Positions 6,574 through 10,500 of a stretch of DNA of 10,500 bases are shown here, piece by piece. The DNA is from Pseudomonadota bacterium (GTDB taxonomy: Bacteria; Myxococcota_A; Polyangia; Polyangiales; Polyangiaceae): positions 1 through 10,500 of the forward strand of contig JAEWRL010000203.1 of NCBI GenBank assembly GCA_023398955.1. The letters are read 5' to 3'. Positions within the stretch are counted from its first letter, which is position 1, and each line of letters opens with the position of its first letter. A program made the translations under genes and the position numbers. The notes below the pieces were generated by a model. It did no database searches, had not been told where the DNA came from, and saw only the letters and a program-made list of their open reading frames with translations.

Positions 6574-7446
6574 TCAGGCGGGAACAACTCGAGAACACGC
6601 TCGTTTGTGCGTTTGCTCGTAAGAGGGGTTGTTCGCCTGGTAGGATGCGTTCTCTACGCGCGAAATGAAGCATAGCAGCCCGCTATCACTTTTTTCGGCA
6701 CAAGGCCTGCATTGGCGGTCCCGCGGCTGGCTAAGTATGAACGCGAGCTCTGAACGGTTCGATACCCCGACTTTGTCGAACACTCGCACGAGCGTATTGC
6801 GCACCGTGTTCACCGAGATTTTAACTAACGATGCGATTTCTCCGTTTTGCAAACCACGGATTGCAAAGTCTGCCACTTCGCTTTCCCGTGGCGTAAGGTG
6901 ATACTCGTGCGCAAGTTCATTGGCAGATAGAGCGGCACCCGCGACGACACCCAACGCAGCAACAATGTGCAAGAAGGGCGCCGCTAGCTCTACCATGCGA
7001 AGCTCGTCGTACGTGAATGGCATCGTGCTGGTCCGCTCAAGATTGAAGCCAGCAACCTTGCCGCGGCGCATGCTCACTCGCACGATCATATGCTTCACAT
7101 GGTTTGGCCGATGAAGCTCACGAAACACGCTTAGCTGCGCCTGCCGCGCAGACGGCCACACCTCGTGGTGCACCCGCGCGTGGTCGGTATAGAGCGCCAC
7201 CTCTCTAGGGGAGATTTCTCCGAGATAGCGCCCAAGATCTCGTCTGAGAGCCACAGCATCATGCCCTACGACCGCGCCTTGGGCATCGGCGGAACTTCCG
7301 GAACTCGTGGCAATGTACCCGCAATCGAAGTCAACAAAGTCCATCAGCCGTTGGATCAGCAATGGGCATGCACTAGATTGCCCAGACGGCGCCAGTACGA
7401 TTTCGGAAAGGCTACCAACCAACTCCATCGCATCGTTCAACGACAT
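6574..7446 (-). CDS. LuxR-type helix-turn-helix transcriptional regulator
   Basis: A 290-residue cytoplasmic DNA-binding regulator. Residues about 181-240 are a clear LuxR/FixJ-type HTH (LTPRESEVADFAIRGLQNGE, then SVNTVRNTLVRVFDKVGVSN), with the usual LTPRE start and recognition helix TVRNTLVRVF. Residues 1-170 form an N-terminal sensory region, perhaps GAF/PAS-like; I see neither a receiver-domain Asp/Lys set nor convincing autoinducer-binding residues, so the signal is unknown. About 50 residues follow the HTH, longer than usual, and carry three cysteines (246, 249, 259). ATG 7446 is supported by GAGGAG (7458-7453), 6 nt upstream. The gene lies 422 nt before the minus-strand lipoprotein/protease operon in the same orientation and is divergent from the REC-EAL gene, so either could be its target. 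Confidence 0.88.
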   Translation of the reverse strand: MSLNDAMELVGSLSEIVLAPSGQSSACPLLIQRLMDFVDFDCGYIATSSGSSADAQGAVVGHDAVALRRDLGRYLGEISPREVALYTDHARVHHEVWPSARQAQLSVFRELHRPNHVKHMIVRVSMRRGKVAGFNLERTSTMPFTYDELRMVELAAPFLHIVAALGVVAGAALSANELAHEYHLTPRESEVADFAIRGLQNGEIASLVKISVNTVRNTLVRVFDKVGVSNRSELAFILSQPRDRQCRPCAEKSDSGLLCFISRVENASYQANNPSYEQTHKRACSRVVPA

Positions 7447-8098
7447 AGCCCACTCCTCGGTCAGCCATTAGGGTTGCTCTTCACCCTGGTGTCCGTTGAG
7501 ACTAAGGCCGCTCCGTAGACAGAGCTTGCGCTAGGACACTCGTGCGGTCAAGTCGCAGGTTGTCCAGAGATGGAGGAAATCTTCGGTGATTAGGCAGGCT
7601 CGTCGACATGGTTGAACGCCACGGACTGAGTCGACTTATTGCTGTTCTCGATGTCGCTGATTCAGGTTAACGCTATGGGTACGGTACTTACCGTGTGCGG
7701 GGCGGCCACGAAGCCGCCAGCGGCCACCGCTGCTGGCGCACAGTTAAGTCAATCTGGACGAGAATCGTGCCGCGGCTGTGCGGGTGCTCCCGTCCGGCTT
7801 GGGCCCAGGCGTCTCCGAACTGGAGGAGTCTTGTGGTGCAGGATAACGGATTCCTGTGAGGGAACCCCGAACCCACTCGCCGCAAGTCCGTGGCTGCGCG
7901 ACGCGGTAAGTCCGTTCACCTTCACCCGTGCTCGCTGCCGTGACACGTGGCCGAAACAGAAACCAGCCACCAATTTCAGACCTGAAATTGGTGGCCACCG
8001 CAGTCACCGCACACCAGGAGGCTGGCCTACCCCTCTATGCGAGCGTATCCTCCGTTAATCTGGTGACACCATGTCGCCGGGTCTGGAGACTCGCGACC
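7447..8098. other. Long divergent intergenic region with dyads
   Basis: This 652-nt region lies between the LuxR-type gene and the REC-EAL gene. Open frames of up to 139 codons cross it, but none shows a start with a good SD, a domain or coding-like third positions. It holds a perfect 30-bp palindrome (7966-7995), a 14-bp dyad ACGGTACTTACCGT (7681-7694), a 7-bp stem with 10-nt loop (7715-7738) and the 10-bp palindrome GGTGGCCACC (7990-7999). Both divergent promoters should lie here. I cannot place them with confidence. Confidence 0.5.
7966..7995. promoter_or_regulatory. Perfect 30-bp palindrome (14-bp arms, 2-nt centre)
   Basis: The arms are GCCACCAATTTCAG (7966-7979) and CTGAAATTGGTGGC (7982-7995), separated by AC. 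All 14 pairs match. It ends 103 nt before the REC-EAL start at 8099. No T-run follows on either side, which argues against an intrinsic terminator; a dimeric regulator's operator, or a structured element in the leader of the EAL transcript, are the likelier roles. Which protein binds it is unknown; the divergent LuxR-type regulator is one candidate. Confidence 0.55.
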
Positions 8099-9370
8099 AT
8101 GAAGAAGGCCAGCGGTGGGTCGACACGATCATGGGACTATTCCATGCCGTCGATAGACTCGCCGCGGGGCGAATCTGTTGACGGCGTTCATCGTCCATCG
8201 CAGCCCCTCGTGCCGGGGGCGACAGTGCTGGTGGTCGACGATGACCGAGCCTTTCGGGTGGCGCTCACCCGCCAGCTGACGCGCGCCGGGTACGTCGTCG
8301 TCGATGCGGCTAGCGCCGATGCTGCGCTCGCGGCGGTTCAGTCCACGGTCTTCGACCTGCTCATCACCGACGTCAATATGCCTCACGTCGGAGGTCTCGA
8401 ACTCCTCCGACTTGTGCGGGAGCGCGACGCCCTCGTCTCCATCGTCCTCATCACGGGTGAACCGAATGCCGCTGCGGCGGCCAGTGCCGCGGCGCTCGGC
8501 GCCATGCACTATCTCATCAAGCCCGTCGCAACGCCCCAGATGCTCGAGATTGCAGGCCGCGCTGCTCGCTTGACCCGCCTGGCGCGGCTTCAACGCGCGA
8601 GTGGCTCGATGGCTGGCGGGGACGATGCTGACGACCGGACACTCCGATTGGGCCGTGACGCGCAACTGTCCCAAGCGCTACGCACCCTCTGGCTCGCGCA
8701 CCAGCCCATCGTGCACACGGAGGATCATAGCCTCGCCGGGTACGAAGTCCTGATGCGCTTTGATGACCCGACGATTGCGGGTCCGCCGGCACTCCTTGCG
8801 CTCGCGGAGGAATGTGGGCGCCTGCCGGCCGTGGGACGCACGGTACGTCAGTTCGCCGCGCGATCACCCGTACTGATGCAGCCCGACGTCCTGCTCTTCG
8901 TCAACCTTCACGCGAGCGACCTGAACGATCCGACTTTGACGGCTCCCGAGGCGCCGCTCTCGAAGGTGGCATCGCGTATCGTCCTCGAAATCACGGAGCG
9001 GGCGAGTCTCGAATCAGTGCCGAACGTTGATGTCGTGGTTCGAAGATTGCGTGAGCTTGGGTATCGCCTCGCCGTCGATGACCTCGGCGCCGGTTACTCC
9101 GGGCTCAGCAGCCTGACACTGCTCGAGCCGGAGGTCGTCAAGCTCGACATGTCTCTGGTCCGAGACATCGATACGAGCGTGGCCAAGCGTCGTATCGTCG
9201 CGGGCCTCATTGCCCTAGCGCGCGAGCTCGGGATGGTGGTCGTGAGCGAAGGCGTGGAAACCACCGCAGAGCGCGACGTGCTCGCGGAACTCGGTTCGAC
9301 CCTGCTGCAGGGGTACTATCTCGGTAGGCCGGAGCGGGTGGCGACGGCACCAGCGCCGCGAATCGGATAG
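8099..9370 (+). CDS. Response regulator with EAL domain (REC-EAL c-di-GMP phosphodiesterase)
   Basis: A 423-residue cytoplasmic signalling protein predicted to hydrolyse cyclic di-GMP to pGpG under phosphorylation control. The REC domain spans residues 41-155, with acidic pocket Asp47-49, phosphoacceptor Asp91 (LLITDVNMP), Thr119 and Lys141. The EAL domain spans about 190-412. Its catalytic set is complete by family alignment: Glu216 (in GYEVLMR, so EVL not EAL), Asn269, Glu297 (EITE), Asp327/Asp328 (DDLG), Lys348, Glu384 (EGVE) and Gln404. No GGDEF domain is present. ATG 8099 is chosen with GGAG (8085-8088), 10 nt upstream; the frame is open to 7928 and ATG 8144 is also possible. No histidine kinase gene is in the window, so its partner is an orphan or lies elsewhere. 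Codon use is more GC-rich than in the genes to the left. Confidence 0.93.
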   Translation: MKKASGGSTRSWDYSMPSIDSPRGESVDGVHRPSQPLVPGATVLVVDDDRAFRVALTRQLTRAGYVVVDAASADAALAAVQSTVFDLLITDVNMPHVGGLELLRLVRERDALVSIVLITGEPNAAAAASAAALGAMHYLIKPVATPQMLEIAGRAARLTRLARLQRASGSMAGGDDADDRTLRLGRDAQLSQALRTLWLAHQPIVHTEDHSLAGYEVLMRFDDPTIAGPPALLALAEECGRLPAVGRTVRQFAARSPVLMQPDVLLFVNLHASDLNDPTLTAPEAPLSKVASRIVLEITERASLESVPNVDVVVRRLRELGYRLAVDDLGAGYSGLSSLTLLEPEVVKLDMSLVRDIDTSVAKRRIVAGLIALARELGMVVVSEGVETTAERDVLAELGSTLLQGYYLGRPERVATAPAPRIG

Positions 9371-9378
9371 CGCACACC

Positions 9379-9390
9379 AGGTGGCCACCT
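9379..9390. promoter_or_regulatory. 12-bp palindrome before the second EAL gene
   Basis: AGGTGGCCACCT is a perfect palindrome 9 nt after the stop of the REC-EAL gene. Its 10-bp core GGTGGCCACC recurs at 7990-7999 upstream of the REC-EAL gene, and CGCACACCAGG lies next to both copies (8008-8018 and 9371-9381). It may be a shared regulatory site or a remnant of the duplicated upstream region. Confidence 0.3.
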
Positions 9391-9596
9391 CGGTCGCAGT
9401 ACGCTTTTCGTCGCTTACATGACAGCCGATGATGGCCGTATCACCGATTGCGTTGAATCGGCGCGATGCCTGGTTTTCCATGCGTAGACGGAATCTCTCA
9501 ACGGCCCATCTCAGATCGCCCGGGCAGGGGCGGCGAGTTCCACACAGCGGGCCGCAGGCCGTGCGGACACCGCTTGTGTCCACGCGGTGGGCTTCG

Positions 9597-10301
9597 ATGA
9601 GGCGCGCCCCGTTCGATGCGGCGCTTCAGACCCTCTGGCTTGCCCACCAACCCATCGTCGAGGCGAAGACCGGGGCGCTCTTCGGGTACGAGGTCCTCAT
9701 GCGCTCCGAGAATGCAACCATCGCCGGACCTGCCGACCTGCTTTCGTCCGCCATAGAAACCGGACAGCTCCGCAGGCTTGGCCGGCACGTGCGAGACCTG
9801 GCGGCGCGATCGCCCGTGCTCGAATCAGATGGTCCGCTCCTCTTCGTCAACCTTCACGCGAGCGACCTCGCGGACCATCACCTTCTCGCACCCGATCAGC
9901 CACTGACCAGGGTTGCCAAGCGGGTGGTCCTCGAGATCACCGAACGGACCAGTCTCGGCGACGTTCAGGATGTCGAATCCATCGCATGCTCACTACGAGA
10001 GCTCGGCTTTCGGATTGCCGTCGACGATCTCGGGGCCGGCTACTCCGGACTGAACACCCTTGCCCTACTCGAGCCCGAGTTCGTGAAGATCGATATGTCG
10101 CTCGTCCGCGCCATCGATACGAAACCCGCGAAGCAGCGGATTGTCGCAGGCCTGGTTTCCCTCGCCCATGATTTGGGAACGAAGGTCGTCAGCGAAGGCG
10201 TGGAAACCGAGGCGGAGCAACGAACCCTCGTCGAACTCGGAACAGATCTCTTGCAGGGCTATCTCATCGGCGCGCCGGGTCACCTGCACCCCGCGCGATA
10301 G
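9597..10301 (+). CDS. Stand-alone EAL-domain protein, tandem paralogue of the REC-EAL gene
   Basis: A 234-residue predicted c-di-GMP phosphodiesterase consisting almost only of an EAL domain. All expected active-site residues are present: Glu32 (GYEVLMR), Asn85, Glu113 (EITE), Asp143/Asp144 (DDLG), Lys164, Glu200 (EGVE) and Gln220. By hand alignment it matches the EAL domain of the preceding gene without gaps over about 219 positions at about 64% identity, so the pair arose by duplication. It lacks the REC domain. The start is uncertain. ATG 9597 has GGTGGG (9586-9591) and begins where paralogue similarity begins. ATG 9429 would add 56 residues with rarer codons, low complexity and no SD. The 226-nt gap from the first gene means that co-transcription is possible but not shown. 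Confidence 0.88.
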   Translation: MRRAPFDAALQTLWLAHQPIVEAKTGALFGYEVLMRSENATIAGPADLLSSAIETGQLRRLGRHVRDLAARSPVLESDGPLLFVNLHASDLADHHLLAPDQPLTRVAKRVVLEITERTSLGDVQDVESIACSLRELGFRIAVDDLGAGYSGLNTLALLEPEFVKIDMSLVRAIDTKPAKQRIVAGLVSLAHDLGTKVVSEGVETEAEQRTLVELGTDLLQGYLIGAPGHLHPAR

Positions 10302-10373
10302 CGAAACCTCCCGGTCAGCCCTCGCGTGCCGCTCTGTCCTTATCTCACGCTCCATCAGCGCCGTTCTCTCGTC

Positions 10374-10500
10374 ATGGCGTCGACATCGCCTGACGGACGG
10401 ATCGCCATGAACGCGCTCGACATGGAGGACTTCGACAGTTTCTACGTGGACGACCTCGTGTCCGTGCAGTGCGACAGGATCGACAGGACGCACCGCAAGC
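10374..10500 (+). CDS. 5' end of a further gene, cut by the window edge
   Basis: The frame starting at ATG 10374 stays open for 42 codons to the edge, with very high third-position GC, as in the two EAL genes. It reads MASTSPDGRIAMNALDMEDF and continues as a mildly acidic stretch with DRIDR. ATG 10407, with a GGACGGA-like SD before it, is an alternative start; 10374 has no obvious SD. It begins 72 nt after the stop of the second EAL gene on the same strand, so all three could be co-transcribed. Too little is visible to assign a family. Confidence 0.5.
   Translation, partial: MASTSPDGRIAMNALDMEDFDSFYVDDLVSVQCDRIDRTHRK

Noticed and set aside
931..7949. Shared 10-mer CACGTGTCAC (931-940) and its complement (7940-7949)
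   Set aside because: Dozens of repeated 10-mers are expected by chance in a window of this size, and the contexts are unrelated.
7639..8058. 139-codon plus-strand ORF in the divergent intergenic region
   Set aside because: Composition is not coding-like, it crosses the 30-bp palindrome, has no SD and overlaps equally long minus-strand ORFs.
8071..8181. 36-codon ORF overlapping the start of the REC-EAL gene, as a leader peptide
   Set aside because: No SD, and it is out of frame with the well-supported gene; probably chance.

Overview
The window looks like a stretch of a secretion-rich deltaproteobacterial chromosome, most likely Myxococcota. This rests on style, not on a marker gene. There are several lipoproteins, two secreted S1-type proteases with C-terminal Cys / hydrophobic helix / Arg tails resembling MYXO-CTERM anchors, and a response regulator fused to an EAL domain. 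There is no rRNA, tRNA, CRISPR array or recognisable insertion sequence. G+C and third-position GC are clearly higher in the EAL genes on the right (about 8.1-10.5 kb) than in the lipoprotein/protease genes on the left, so the left part may be a faster-evolving or accessory block.

Layout. At 192-3031 (+) lie three envelope genes: a small lipoprotein with a Cys/Tyr-rich tail, a V8/S1B-like serine protease with a C-terminal membrane anchor, and a third putative lipoprotein. Facing them on the minus strand, 6151 down to 3410, is a tightly packed operon: a Cys-rich lipoprotein, a second lipoprotein, a chymotrypsin-fold (S1A) serine protease with a C-terminal helix, and a 69-residue Gly-rich double-helix membrane protein. 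Its junctions are GTGA, TAGTG and ATGA overlaps, which implies translational coupling. A weak small ORF (3111-3341) may follow. Upstream of the operon, same strand, is a LuxR-type HTH regulator (6574-7446), a plausible controller. A 422-nt gap with a 14-bp dyad separates it from the operon.

After a 652-nt divergent intergenic region holding a perfect 30-bp palindrome, two EAL proteins follow in tandem on the plus strand. The first is REC-EAL. The second has a paralogous EAL domain (about 64% identity by my hand count, no gaps) but no REC. Both keep every residue expected for c-di-GMP hydrolysis. The start of a further plus-strand gene runs off the right end.

The most interesting unit is the four-gene overlapping operon and its partial mirror on the plus strand. 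Each cluster pairs a Cys-rich lipoprotein with a surface serine protease and another lipoprotein. This suggests two related but distinct envelope proteolysis modules. I do not recognise them as a named system.
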